Source: Planctomycetota bacterium (lineage in GTDB: Bacteria; Planctomycetota; B129-G9; JAJDCN01). Taken from it: a stretch of 33,302 nt of DNA. The DNA lies in contig JAJDCN010000028.1 in NCBI GenBank assembly GCA_029260815.1, forward strand, positions 1 to 33,302, read 5' to 3'. The notes below the pieces were generated by a model. That model ran no database searches. It saw nothing but the letters and a program-made list of their open reading frames with translations, and was not told the origin of the DNA. The first letter of the stretch is position 1. The number at the start of each line of letters is the position of its first letter. The translations under genes and the position numbers were made by a program. This document shows positions 25,305 to 33,302 of the stretch, piece after piece.

Positions 25305-26492
25305 TTACGTGAGATACTTCTTGTACAGTTCCTGATAACGCCGCGCGGCATCGATCCAATCGCCGCGTACGCCCAACAAGGGATTGATTTCCTTTTTCCA
25401 CTCCCAGTCGGCTGGCCGATAAAGGAGCGCCGGAAAGGCCGCCAGCATCCGATCGCGCGGGTGTCGCAGAAACCACCATCCGCGGTCGCCCAACGCGTCC
25501 AGGGCGCCGAACTCGCGGAAATTGATCAGAAAGTCCCGTACCCGTTTGAGCGGGCCCTCCAGGGTGCCAAAACCTTCGGCCGTTACCTGGTGATATTGTG
25601 TCTGCCAGGTTAGTTCCTCGACGCCCAACCGCTGTTTTTCGAACCACAGGTGGATCGGTTCCAGAACCGAGAGTACGCTCATAAGCCAGTCGGTGTAATC
25701 CCGCTCCATGTACTTGGCGTAGTTCGGCTCGAAACGAAATTCAGCAGCCTCCTTGTAGATCGCCTTGAGTAGCTCGGCCCGTGGGACTTCCTGTATGTCC
25801 AGGTTGATGATCCGCTCCAGCTTGGTCGCGTAGCTCGTGTCGTACCAGCCCTTGGCGATCAACACCGCATCGCCGTAGCCGATCGTCGCCTTGAAAATGT
25901 GGCGGATGAACTTGCGACGCTCGTCCTCCCGGTAGTTCTGGCCCACCTCCAATGCCATTCGGTTTTCCAGCAGGCAGTTGCCTCGGTTGCGCAACAGCGC
26001 GGCGCCTTCACTGAGGGGCACGTCAGTTTTGTCGTACTCCGGCATTCGTGCGAGAATATTCAAATCGCCCCATAGCACATGGTGGCCGAAGCGCAGGTCG
26101 TGATTGATCAGAATGTGCACGGCGTTGTCGAGAAACGCAACGGGCCGAATGTTGACATCAACCCCGAGGTCGACGATTTTTGCCAAGGTTCTACCCGCGG
26201 TGGTTGCCCGATGAAAATACGCCTTACGGCGGCTCAGGGGCATTTTCTCAATTAATACCAGCAGGTCGTAATTGTTGTGCGGTTTGGGTCGGCCGTGTTC
26301 CATCAGGGCTCCGCCCTCGCCGCGACCGTACCCGCCCAACAGGACGATGGCCTGAAGGCTGTCGCCGGAAAATTCGCCACGCAGGTGCTCGACGATCTTT
26401 TCCATATCCGAGGCGATTCGCTGCTCGACCTCGGGCTTGCCACGCAGGGTGTAGCGTTCAGGGGTCGTCTGTTGTTGCTGCAGCTCGGTCAA
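25305..26492 (-). CDS. Nucleotidyltransferase-like protein of unknown function
   Basis: The protein has 395 residues. Near the N-terminus GGYGRGEG (53-60) is followed after 13 residues by NNYDLLVLIE (73-82). This resembles the polymerase-beta-type nucleotidyltransferase motif, a Gly-rich turn followed by two alternate acidic residues. Here Asp76 is present but the residue two before it is Asn74, so a metal ligand may be missing; Asp112 in VDVNI could be the third acid. Residues 130-395 are mostly helical and rich in Trp, Tyr and Arg, with no domain I recognise. The start is TTG 26490-26492, overlapping the preceding glycosyltransferase by 35 bp; the Shine-Dalgarno is poor and a downstream start is possible. 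Its place among glycosyltransferases suggests nucleotidyl or phospho-sugar transfer, unproven. Confidence 0.7.
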   Translation of the reverse strand: MTELQQQQTTPERYTLRGKPEVEQRIASDMEKIVEHLRGEFSGDSLQAIVLLGGYGRGEGGALMEHGRPKPHNNYDLLVLIEKMPLSRRKAYFHRATTAGRTLAKIVDLGVDVNIRPVAFLDNAVHILINHDLRFGHHVLWGDLNILARMPEYDKTDVPLSEGAALLRNRGNCLLENRMALEVGQNYREDERRKFIRHIFKATIGYGDAVLIAKGWYDTSYATKLERIINLDIQEVPRAELLKAIYKEAAEFRFEPNYAKYMERDYTDWLMSVLSVLEPIHLWFEKQRLGVEELTWQTQYHQVTAEGFGTLEGPLKRVRDFLINFREFGALDALGDRGWWFLRHPRDRMLAAFPALLYRPADWEWKKEINPLLGVRGDWIDAARRYQELYKKYLT

Positions 26493-27663
26493 CGGTGCCG
26501 CTCGCCTCCAAAAGTAAAGACTCTATTTTATCAAGATAATCGTTGAAGCGAAATCGTTCTTCCAGCATTTCCCGGCCCCGCTCCCCCAGCCGCCGACACA
26601 GGGCGACATCGCCCAAGAGGGCATCGACCCGCTGGGCCATCGTCTTGACGTCTTGTTCGCCCAAGAGGTAGCCGTTTTCACCGTCTTCCAGCCAATCGGG
26701 GATCCCACCCACACGGAAGGCCACGACCGGGCGTTGGTTGCCCATGGCCTCGGAACCGACCAGGTTGAAGGACTCTGGGGCTCGGGAGGTCACTGCGACC
26801 ACACGGGCGCGGCGGATCTGTTCGGCCAATTGTTCGCGGTTCAGCCATCCGATGAATTCCACCCGGTCTTGCAAACCCAATTGGCGGCACAGTCCTTGAA
26901 ATTTCTGGTCTTGCCGGCCGGTGCCGACGATCGCCGCAGTGAAGTCGGTCTGCAGCCGGGCAAGCATTTTGAGGAACAGGTCGACTCCCTTGGAACGGAT
27001 CTGTGTGCCGATAAACAGGACGTGCCGACTGTTGGGGTCGATCGGTTCCGGTTGATCAGGGATGTCGCGCAGGGCCAGGGGAACGATCGCAATCTGGCTT
27101 TCAGAAAATCCGTTGGCAATCAGGACGTCGCGCATGTAGCGGCTGGATACGACGATTCGTACAAAGATGCGGTTGTGGCGCATCTGTTTGAAGTGTTGAA
27201 GGTAGCTCTTGTGTCCGATGGGAAAGGTCCGGTCGCGCCGCTCGAGGAACCCGAAACAAGGGAGGATGCACCAGGGACCCAGAGGGCGATGACAGGTCTT
27301 GCCGCTGATGGGGAAATACTTGTGTCGTCGCAGGCAGACGGGAGCCACGTCGTGCATCATTCGGACCGAGGGGACGGCGGTCATCAGGGGGATGAGGGGG
27401 GTAAGATTGTCCACGCGATGAAAATAGGTCACGTCGGGTTTGGAGTCTGATAAAATTCGGCTGAGCGTTTTATGGACAGGCTCTTCGAGCGGGTAGGCGT
27501 GATCGAAGGGACGCCGAAAATCTTTCAGTCCCTGCTTGCACTCTCGGGCGTACAGCAGGTCGCTGGTATGTCCGCGGTCGGAGAGGCCTTGGGCCACGTC
27601 GTGGATGTTCTTTTCAGCCCCGCCGGCGAATCCGATCTCGTCGTTGACGTGCAGCACTCTCAT
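26458..27663 (-). CDS. GT4-family glycosyltransferase
   Basis: The protein has 401 residues with the GT-B fold. The N-terminal half begins MRVLHVNDEIGFAGGAEKN, the usual glycine-rich acceptor loop. The C-terminal half has LFIGTQIRSKG, AIVGTGRQD, VEFIGW and the E-x7-E motif in ESFNLVGSE (about 295-303). A His/Cys-rich loop in the middle (CHRPLGPWC and ILPCFGF, about 125-155) resembles that in some glycosyltransferases of exopolysaccharide loci. ATG 27661-27663 is chosen over an in-frame start at 27717, since the family N-terminus begins there and the upstream gene stops 7 bp before. The Shine-Dalgarno is weak. Donor and acceptor are unknown. Confidence 0.9.
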   Translation of the reverse strand: MRVLHVNDEIGFAGGAEKNIHDVAQGLSDRGHTSDLLYARECKQGLKDFRRPFDHAYPLEEPVHKTLSRILSDSKPDVTYFHRVDNLTPLIPLMTAVPSVRMMHDVAPVCLRRHKYFPISGKTCHRPLGPWCILPCFGFLERRDRTFPIGHKSYLQHFKQMRHNRIFVRIVVSSRYMRDVLIANGFSESQIAIVPLALRDIPDQPEPIDPNSRHVLFIGTQIRSKGVDLFLKMLARLQTDFTAAIVGTGRQDQKFQGLCRQLGLQDRVEFIGWLNREQLAEQIRRARVVAVTSRAPESFNLVGSEAMGNQRPVVAFRVGGIPDWLEDGENGYLLGEQDVKTMAQRVDALLGDVALCRRLGERGREMLEERFRFNDYLDKIESLLLEASGTVDRAAATTDDP

Positions 27664-27670
27664 GGTCGTC

Positions 27671-28492
27671 TCATCCGTCGGTAGTCGCAGGACACAAGTG
27701 GGCCGCCTGTCCGGCAAACACCGACTCTTTGGTCGCTAGCCGGTCGCACAGCTTTTCGAAGGTCTCGAAGCGATCCGCCAGGTACATGCACAGAGGATGG
27801 GCCAAAATCGTGGCGACACCTCCGGCGGCGTCAATTCGCTCGATCTGTTGGGTCGCTTGATCCAACCACTCTGCGGGCGTGTAGGACTCGCTGGGGAAAT
27901 CTCCGGGTGTGTCTTGTGCCCGTTGCGCGACTCGTTCGGGGGTGCGGTGCGCGTGGTAGAGGTGCTCATGGTCGGGAACGACGTTGATCGGCAGGCTGAC
28001 GACGCCCTCGGGCATGGGTTCCGGCCCGGTTTTGGTGGAGGCCACTTCGTCACTGAGCACCCGGACGCCTGCTTGGGCCAGGAGGCCCGGCGTGTTGTCA
28101 TCACGGATGTACGCATGGTCGCGCCAAGCGACGGGTCGGGTCCCGGTGATGTGCTCTGCCAGGTCCAGGGTTTTGCGGATCTCCCGACGCTGCCAGGGTG
28201 CGGGCCCGCAGTGGGTACCGAACACAAAACCAAAGCCGCGGTAGAGCAAATCAGGACTGAAGGCGGTCCATGTATGCCCGCCGATTTCCACGTGGGGCTG
28301 TTGCGCGATATCTCGAAGTATTTCAGGTTTTTCCAGGAAGGCCTTTCCGGTGACGAACATGGTGATTTTCAGGTCGTGCCGGGCGGCGATTTGGACGTAG
28401 GTACGTGCCGCTTCCACCTCACCGCAGTCCGCGTACTTCTGGTCATTCGTACGCAGTGTGGCGTGGTGGACATCGCCGGTCAAACAAATCAT
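27671..28492 (-). CDS. Divergent polysaccharide deacetylase-like (NodB/CE4-related) protein
   Basis: The protein has 273 residues. The N-terminus ICLTGDVHHA fits the first NodB motif, with Asp7 as the catalytic base and a His near. GGHTWTAF (71-78) matches the second motif, but the His normally four residues after the first (HxxxH) is Phe. RPVAWRDHAYI and ILAHPLCMY correspond to later motifs, the last with a conserved His. A third metal His could be His9, His10 or His94. No signal peptide is present, so it acts in the cytoplasm, perhaps on a lipid-linked or nucleotide-linked sugar. ATG 28490-28492 overlaps the radical SAM stop by 4 bp; the longer frame into that gene is rejected. Confidence 0.78.
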   Translation of the reverse strand: MICLTGDVHHATLRTNDQKYADCGEVEAARTYVQIAARHDLKITMFVTGKAFLEKPEILRDIAQQPHVEIGGHTWTAFSPDLLYRGFGFVFGTHCGPAPWQRREIRKTLDLAEHITGTRPVAWRDHAYIRDDNTPGLLAQAGVRVLSDEVASTKTGPEPMPEGVVSLPINVVPDHEHLYHAHRTPERVAQRAQDTPGDFPSESYTPAEWLDQATQQIERIDAAGGVATILAHPLCMYLADRFETFEKLCDRLATKESVFAGQAAHLCPATTDG

Positions 28493-29727
28493 ACGCGTCC
28501 AGCCAACTTCCGGACCCGGTAGAGCCATTTCTCGCCGTTTTTCTTGCTGAGCAGCCAGTCGCGAACGTAGTTGCGAAGCATCCGGTCGACGTCGAATCCC
28601 TTCATGCCGCCGATGAGCGCCAGCATGCTGCTGTCGGAGACTTGGCGGCGGCCCAACAGGCAGGTGCGACAATCCGTTTCGGGCTTCTCGGAGTTCACCT
28701 GCTTGCGAAAGGCTTGGTATTTTTTGGAGTTCCAGGCTTCCATGAAATCCTGTTTGCGCAGGTCGCCCATGATCTGGGTGGAGGAGCCGCAAGGGGTGAC
28801 GACCCCGCGTTCGTCGATGACCAGCGTCGTCCAGGGCCAGAAGCACTTGAACGTCTTAATTTGGCAACCGCCGCTGGAGCTCTCGTCGAAATCCTCTGGC
28901 GGCTCGACGGTCATTGCCGGAATCTCGAACGGCTCTGGGAAGTCGACCGGCTGGCCCAGCTCGCGCGCCTTCTCGATAGCCTGGGCGATACAGTCGTTGG
29001 TGAGCGACTTGTGGTAGACGAGGGATTGATACCTCTGGTGCTCATAGTGCGGTCGCAGGTGGTGGGCGGTGACGCGCTCCACGCCCAACTCTTTTCCCTT
29101 TTCCACCAGCAGCGGCAGCTCGCGGATATTGCTCTCGCAAAGGGTAGCGGAGAAGTGGACCTGGGTGTCGTTGCGTCCCATGGCTTTGCTGTAGGCCAGG
29201 GTATTGCGCACGAAGTCATAGAGCCGCTCCACGCTCGCCCCACGGATCATTCGGAAGGTTTCGTCGGTCGCGGCGTCGATGGACAAGCGGATGATCACAC
29301 CCCGTTCGGCCAACTGGCGACAACGGTCGTCGTTGTACAGGGTGCCGTTGGTCTGGAGTGTGAGCTCAAAGTCGTACTTGCACATCCGCCCGAAGTAATA
29401 ATCCCACTTGCGCGCGAACATCTGCTCGGCGTCGTTGCCTCCGCCCAAGGTGACGCGGGAGACGTAGGGCAACAGGTCCCTGTCGATTTTATCGAAGACT
29501 TCATCCGAGATGTCCGCGGCGCTCAAAGGAATGCGTCGGCCCTTTCGGATTCCGCAATGGGCGCAATCCAGGTTGCAGCGGCCGGTGAGGGACAGCACCG
29601 CGTGGGTCGGCCGAGACTCCAAGACCGGGGCCTCGCGCTTGATCTCCTCGATATTCAGTCGCTTGTTTCCAGCGATTCGTTGTTTTCGTTCTGCCCGTTC
29701 CTGATCGGTAATCGGTGCAAGTGCCAT
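28489..29727 (-). CDS. Radical SAM protein with SPASM-like C-terminal domain
   Basis: The protein has 412 residues. The radical SAM cluster motif CNLDCAHC (Cys51, Cys55, Cys58) is followed by the TIM-barrel pattern, including the GGGNDAE segment, LTLQTNGT and IRLSIDA. The C-terminal part has a group of cysteines: GGC, KCFWPW, TPCGSS and CRTC. With GDLRKQDFMEAWNS, this is the arrangement of SPASM/twitch auxiliary Fe-S domains. The general chemistry is SAM-dependent radical modification; SPASM members modify peptides, but relatives in glycan loci may act on sugars. The substrate cannot be told. ATG 29725-29727 has AGAGG 5 nt upstream. It is translationally coupled to the deacetylase-like gene through ATGA. 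Confidence 0.9.
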   Translation of the reverse strand: MALAPITDQERAERKQRIAGNKRLNIEEIKREAPVLESRPTHAVLSLTGRCNLDCAHCGIRKGRRIPLSAADISDEVFDKIDRDLLPYVSRVTLGGGNDAEQMFARKWDYYFGRMCKYDFELTLQTNGTLYNDDRCRQLAERGVIIRLSIDAATDETFRMIRGASVERLYDFVRNTLAYSKAMGRNDTQVHFSATLCESNIRELPLLVEKGKELGVERVTAHHLRPHYEHQRYQSLVYHKSLTNDCIAQAIEKARELGQPVDFPEPFEIPAMTVEPPEDFDESSSGGCQIKTFKCFWPWTTLVIDERGVVTPCGSSTQIMGDLRKQDFMEAWNSKKYQAFRKQVNSEKPETDCRTCLLGRRQVSDSSMLALIGGMKGFDVDRMLRNYVRDWLLSKKNGEKWLYRVRKLAGRV

Positions 29728-29735
29728 TTTTGCCT

Positions 29736-30998
29736 CTATCTATCTTCGTTTACAACGCCGCCTTTGGCGGCGATGACTTCGTTGCATATGTCGGCCAGTT
29801 GATCGGCCACCACGGCCCAGTCGAATCGCCTTCGGGCCGTTTCGGTCCCCGCGTGGCGAATTCGGTCATACAGTTCACGATCCTCCAGCAGGCGGGCGAC
29901 TTGTTTGCCCAGTCCGTCGGCGTCGTTCGTTTCAAACAACAGCCCGTCGGTGCCGTCCTCGATGATCCACGGCAGGCCGCCGGCATTGCTGGCGGCCACC
30001 GGTTTCCCGGCGCTCATGGCCTCCAGGACCACGGTTGCGCCGCATTCCTGGATCGAGGACAGGATGAACACCTCGCAGGAAGCGTAGGCGTTCAGCAGGT
30101 CCGAGCTGTCCGGCTCCAAGCCCTCGATGATGAGGACCTTGCTCTCCAGGCCCTGCTTGGCGATGAGCTCCTTGAGCTCCTCGTAGTAGCTGCGGACGGT
30201 CACCGAGCCGATAAGGACCAGGACTAAATCGTCCCAGCGTTGCAGAAGCTGTGGCAGGGCCGATACAATCAACTTCTGATTTTTTTGCGTGTCGATCCTC
30301 CCGATATTCAAGAGGATCCGCTTGTCTTCTAAACCATACTTCTTCTTAAACGCCTCCGGATGGCCGGTGGCAAAATATTCGGTGTCCACGCAGCAGGGCA
30401 CGTAGTAAACCCGCTTATGCGGGTAGGCCTGCTTGGCATATTCGTAGTCTTGTCCGCCGGCGCAGACCAATGCGTCGGCATTTCCCATCAGCTTTCGGCT
30501 GCCAAACAAGGCGCCGAACGGCTTGCCCCAGTCCAAGGTGCCTTTGAGGGGTTCCTGGAACTTGGCCAACTCCGCGGCGGGCACCTTAGCCGGAAACCCG
30601 CCTTGCATATTGACGATATAGGGAATCCCCTTCCACTTGCAGGCGGTCGCGACCATTGCTCCGAGCCTGCCCATGGCGAACAGCTGTACGGCATCGACCG
30701 ACGGGTCTTTCAACAAGGCGAAAAACATCGAAAACGAGAGCGAGTTTCCACCTTTACGATCGAATGCCGCCCATCGGTCCCCACTCAAGCCCAGGTAGGG
30801 GTAGAAATATGAAAAACGATGGACCTCGAGTCCGGCGATGTTTTCATGCACCTGGTCGGACATGCTGTTGGTGGTAAACACCTTATTGCGAAAGCCGCGG
30901 TTTTCCAATTTGCGGCTGGCATTAACCACGAAGGTCTCGATACCACCCCATTCCTGGGGGATAAACCGTCTGACAACATGGGTTAGGTTTATTCCCAT
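29736..30998 (-). CDS. GT4-family glycosyltransferase
   Basis: The protein has 420 residues with the GT-B fold. The N-terminus carries RFIPQEWGGIETFV, the typical acceptor-side loop. The C-terminal half has LLNIGRIDTQKNQ, LVLIGSV, VLIIEGL, and the E-x7-E motif in ECGATVVLE (about 318-326), then NAGGLPWII. It is probably cytoplasmic and peripheral to the membrane. ATG 30996-30998 lies 16 bp after the flippase stop. No clear Shine-Dalgarno is visible, so translation may depend on ribosomes ending the flippase. The radical SAM gene follows after 8 bp. Sugar specificity is unknown. Confidence 0.92.
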   Translation of the reverse strand: MGINLTHVVRRFIPQEWGGIETFVVNASRKLENRGFRNKVFTTNSMSDQVHENIAGLEVHRFSYFYPYLGLSGDRWAAFDRKGGNSLSFSMFFALLKDPSVDAVQLFAMGRLGAMVATACKWKGIPYIVNMQGGFPAKVPAAELAKFQEPLKGTLDWGKPFGALFGSRKLMGNADALVCAGGQDYEYAKQAYPHKRVYYVPCCVDTEYFATGHPEAFKKKYGLEDKRILLNIGRIDTQKNQKLIVSALPQLLQRWDDLVLVLIGSVTVRSYYEELKELIAKQGLESKVLIIEGLEPDSSDLLNAYASCEVFILSSIQECGATVVLEAMSAGKPVAASNAGGLPWIIEDGTDGLLFETNDADGLGKQVARLLEDRELYDRIRHAGTETARRRFDWAVVADQLADICNEVIAAKGGVVNEDR

Positions 30999-31014
30999 TG
31001 AACGCTACAGTATA

Positions 31015-32577
31015 TCATTTTTTGACAAGAATTCCAAGTGTCAACCGGGCCAACGGGGAGCCGGATCGGGCCAGCAGCCGGGCGTCCTCCGCTTCGAGGA
31101 GCCGAAGCTGGCGCATGGCGAACACCATGAGCCCCCCCGCTGCGACCACCAGAGCCACAAGCCCATATTCAGTATCGACATAAGAACGCAATGGGTACAA
31201 CAAAAAGGCACTACTGGAGGCCAGAACGCACTTGCCCAGGAACCCTATGGGGATGTCCAATCCACCAATGGCCCGGCTGGCGATCCATAGGGTGACCCCG
31301 CTGCCGACCAGGACCGTGCCGAATTTGGAGATCATTGCCCCTTCCACACCCATGCTGGGAATTAGTAGGAAGTTCAGTGCCAGGATCGAGATGATCTGAC
31401 AAATGTTGATGGGCACCATGACCATCCACTTTTCCATTGTTACAAGTGCCACTGTGATCGGGATGAAAATCGTGCCATAAACGTGATAGACAGCAAAGAT
31501 TCGGATCAATGAGCCTGCGTGGGCATATTCGGAGCCGACCAGAAGAATCAAGGCCTTGTCGCCCAAGAGCACGCCCATCGTCGCGATGGGGACCAGGAGG
31601 GTGAATAACAGTTTGTAAAAGTAGCGAATGCCCTGTCGTAGTTTCTGCGGGTCCTTCACGTAGAAATGGGAAAAGCTCGCAACCGCCAACGTGTAGATCG
31701 GCGGGACGAATATTCCCATGGCAAAGTACGACAACCCGTAGGCCAGACCGTAATTGGCCGTGTCCTTGAATCCGGAGATGCCCAGGAAGGTGAAGAGCAA
31801 CTCGCCGGGCAAGCTGATGATGACGAACTGGAGATTGGACACGAGCGTCGGAACGATCAGTCGACTCAGCCGCGACGCTTGTATACCAACCGGGGCTTCG
31901 GATTCCCCAGATCCCGGTTCCTCGAACTCCTCGCCCTTCCCATGCAGAAGGAACCGGTACTGGCGTCCAAGCATGAAGGCCAGTTGGATCGCCACGCTAA
32001 TCGCCTGCGCCCCGAACACTCCCCGCAAGCCCCAGCCCCAGTCGAGGAACAGAAACGTCAGGCCGACCCAGATCGGACAAGAAATTAGATTGGCGATGCT
32101 GACGATGAAGGTGTCGAAGCGGGACACGCAAATGTTGAACAGAATTGTGCGGTACAGCCACAACGCCACCAGGCTTATCAGGACCCAGAAGTAGGGGGAC
32201 AGCTCCACCGCCTTGGAGCTCTCGTAGTAGGACCCGCCCCAGACCAGCAAGGCAGCCTCGACAACCAACGCGATCGCCAGCAGCCCGAGAGCCCCCCATA
32301 GCAGCCGCCGTACAGCCTTCGGGTTGCCACGGTGGATCAGTTCCGGAAGGAAGCGGGGGATGACTTTCTCCAGGCCCAGCCCGAACATGAACGGCGTGGC
32401 CAACACAACCCATTTAAGCAATTCGTAGATCGCGTAGGTCTCGGCGTCTTTTTCATAATAATTTGGAATCTTGGCGGCCAGAATTACGCCGGATAAAGCA
32501 ATGACAACGCGCGCCAGGATCGTCCATGGCGCTGCCTGGGAAAACTTCTGGATAGTCGTGTCGGCGGGGTCTTCCAT
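31015..32577 (-). CDS. Wzx-like polysaccharide flippase (MOP superfamily)
   Basis: The protein has 520 residues with about 12-14 hydrophobic membrane segments spread along the whole length. The N-terminal amphipathic segment is followed by a long helix (VVIALSGVILAAKIP), FMFGLGLEKVIPRFLPEL, and later ISLPGELLFTFLG and LIPSMGVEGAMISKFGT. This layout is that of O-antigen/exopolysaccharide flippases, which move lipid-linked repeat units across the inner membrane. I chose ATG 32575-32577 with GAGG 4 nt upstream; an in-frame start at 32673 would extend it into the methyltransferase gene by 32 codons. No Wzy polymerase is found next to it in this window. Confidence 0.9.
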   Translation of the reverse strand: MEDPADTTIQKFSQAAPWTILARVVIALSGVILAAKIPNYYEKDAETYAIYELLKWVVLATPFMFGLGLEKVIPRFLPELIHRGNPKAVRRLLWGALGLLAIALVVEAALLVWGGSYYESSKAVELSPYFWVLISLVALWLYRTILFNICVSRFDTFIVSIANLISCPIWVGLTFLFLDWGWGLRGVFGAQAISVAIQLAFMLGRQYRFLLHGKGEEFEEPGSGESEAPVGIQASRLSRLIVPTLVSNLQFVIISLPGELLFTFLGISGFKDTANYGLAYGLSYFAMGIFVPPIYTLAVASFSHFYVKDPQKLRQGIRYFYKLLFTLLVPIATMGVLLGDKALILLVGSEYAHAGSLIRIFAVYHVYGTIFIPITVALVTMEKWMVMVPINICQIISILALNFLLIPSMGVEGAMISKFGTVLVGSGVTLWIASRAIGGLDIPIGFLGKCVLASSSAFLLYPLRSYVDTEYGLVALVVAAGGLMVFAMRQLRLLEAEDARLLARSGSPLARLTLGILVKK

Positions 32578-32588
32578 GGGCCCTCGCG

Positions 32589-33302
32589 TCAGGCCTGTTT
32601 TCGGAAAAGAAGGTTGATTCCGAATCCGCGTAGAACCAATACCGGCCACAGCACCGCTCGCATCGCCAGCCACGTTAGTTTGTCGATGACCGGGATCTTT
32701 AGTAGGGTGCGCATCAGCCCGATGCGGGAAAACTTCAGGCGCGTGCTTTCCCGTGGAAGGTACATCTCGGCGCTCAGCCCCGCTGACCTGGCGGCCCCGC
32801 TCCAGGCGAAGACCGAGTAAATATGCTCGTTGGCGCCCGCCGCGAGAGCCTCTTCCATCACTTCGCCCTTAAAGATTTTTTTGTAGATTCCACCCACCGG
32901 TTCGTTGGCCAGGGCCAGTACGCCACCGGGTTTGAGCAGCTTGGCGAAACTGCGAAACGATTTGGGCAGATCCGACACGTGGTGCACCGCTGCGTTGGCG
33001 AAGATCCCGTCAAAGGTGGCCGGCGCGAACGGTGGATCCGACAGATCGCCCAGGACCCGCTCAAAGTGGATGCCTTCCGCTTGGTGGTACACGTCTCTAC
33101 AGCCCAGCCCCGTGTATCGCTCCGGTGCGATATCGAGGGCCACGCAGTCGTATCCACGTCGGGTCATCTCCCGCGTGGTCCAGCAGGTGCCGGTACCCAG
33201 GTCCAGGATGCGAGACCCCTTCGGTAGATTCGCACGCTCCAAGATGTCGCGGAAATTCATTCCGTTGTACTTCCAATGGTTTGGCATCTTCGGGTGGTAG
33301 CC
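32589..33302 (-). CDS. SAM-dependent methyltransferase, class I (5' end probably outside window)
   Basis: At least 237 residues are visible. The SAM-binding motif I is ILDLGTGT with VALDI after it; FDGIFANAAVHHVSD and LLKPGGVLALANEP are motifs typical of class I enzymes that methylate small molecules or sugars. The C-terminal quarter has a hydrophobic amphipathic segment (IDKLTWLAMRAVLWPVLVLRGFG split across 205-225) that could associate with the membrane. The frame stays open to the right edge above ATG 33285-33287, reading GYHPK before it, so the true start is likely beyond the window; ATG 33285 alone would give 232 residues. The flippase start is 11 bp after its stop. Confidence 0.85.
   Translation of the reverse strand, partial: GYHPKMPNHWKYNGMNFRDILERANLPKGSRILDLGTGTCWTTREMTRRGYDCVALDIAPERYTGLGCRDVYHQAEGIHFERVLGDLSDPPFAPATFDGIFANAAVHHVSDLPKSFRSFAKLLKPGGVLALANEPVGGIYKKIFKGEVMEEALAAGANEHIYSVFAWSGAARSAGLSAEMYLPRESTRLKFSRIGLMRTLLKIPVIDKLTWLAMRAVLWPVLVLRGFGINLLFRKQA

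Noticed and set aside
28405-29802. 465-codon plus-strand open frame opposite the radical SAM gene
   Set aside because: The minus-strand frame has the full radical SAM and SPASM-like motifs; the plus-strand translation is a Val/Gly/Asp-rich shadow.

Overview
The window looks like chromosomal DNA from a Gram-negative bacterium, probably an uncultivated member of, or relative of, the PVC group (Planctomycetes/Lentisphaerae-like). I infer this from a large DUF4091/GH123-like lipoprotein, a fused and unusually long SecDF, a TPR-exosortase-EpsI set and heptose genes. No rRNA or other firm phylogenetic marker is present, so the assignment is tentative. I saw no tRNA, rRNA, CRISPR array, insertion sequence or phage gene. 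Coding density is very high and no gap exceeds 300 bases.

Region 1 (1-4066, plus strand): the tail of a Lys/Glu-rich protein, a secreted GH123/DUF4091-like lipoprotein, and a ferredoxin-metallo-beta-lactamase fusion. Region 2 (4063-5121, minus): a membrane-anchored protein with two staphylococcal-nuclease domains, each with an EF-hand-like loop; it has its own predicted promoter. Region 3 (5213-9192, minus): the tightly coupled genes ruvB, a SpoIID-like lipoprotein gene, tgt and nth. Region 4 (9381-13762, plus): yajC, secDF and a LysM protein, divergent from ruvB; both divergent promoters can be read in the 188-bp gap. Region 5 (13885-14727, plus): a single response regulator with an unrecognised N-terminal domain.

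Region 6 (14796 to beyond 33302, minus) dominates the window: at least 15 codirectional genes, mostly overlapping or under 20 bp apart. In transcription order they are a methyltransferase (cut by the window edge), a Wzx-like flippase, a GT4 glycosyltransferase, a radical SAM/SPASM-like protein, a NodB-like deacetylase, a second GT4, a nucleotidyltransferase-like protein, a WecG/TagA glycosyltransferase, a third GT4, a CDP-paratose-2-epimerase-like protein, HldE, GmhA, an exosortase, an EpsI-family protein and a 1216-residue membrane-anchored TPR protein. The genes suggest that a lipid-linked, possibly heptose-containing glycan is built and modified in the cytoplasm and flipped across the membrane. 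The same transcript would make the exosortase machinery that processes sorted surface proteins. No Wzy polymerase, initiating glycosyl-phosphotransferase, GmhB, HldD or PEP-CTERM substrate is visible here; they may lie beyond the right edge or elsewhere in the genome.

Many starts are TTG or GTG. I chose them from Shine-Dalgarno spacing, stop/start overlaps and the family N-termini, and moved several starts inward from the longest open frame.
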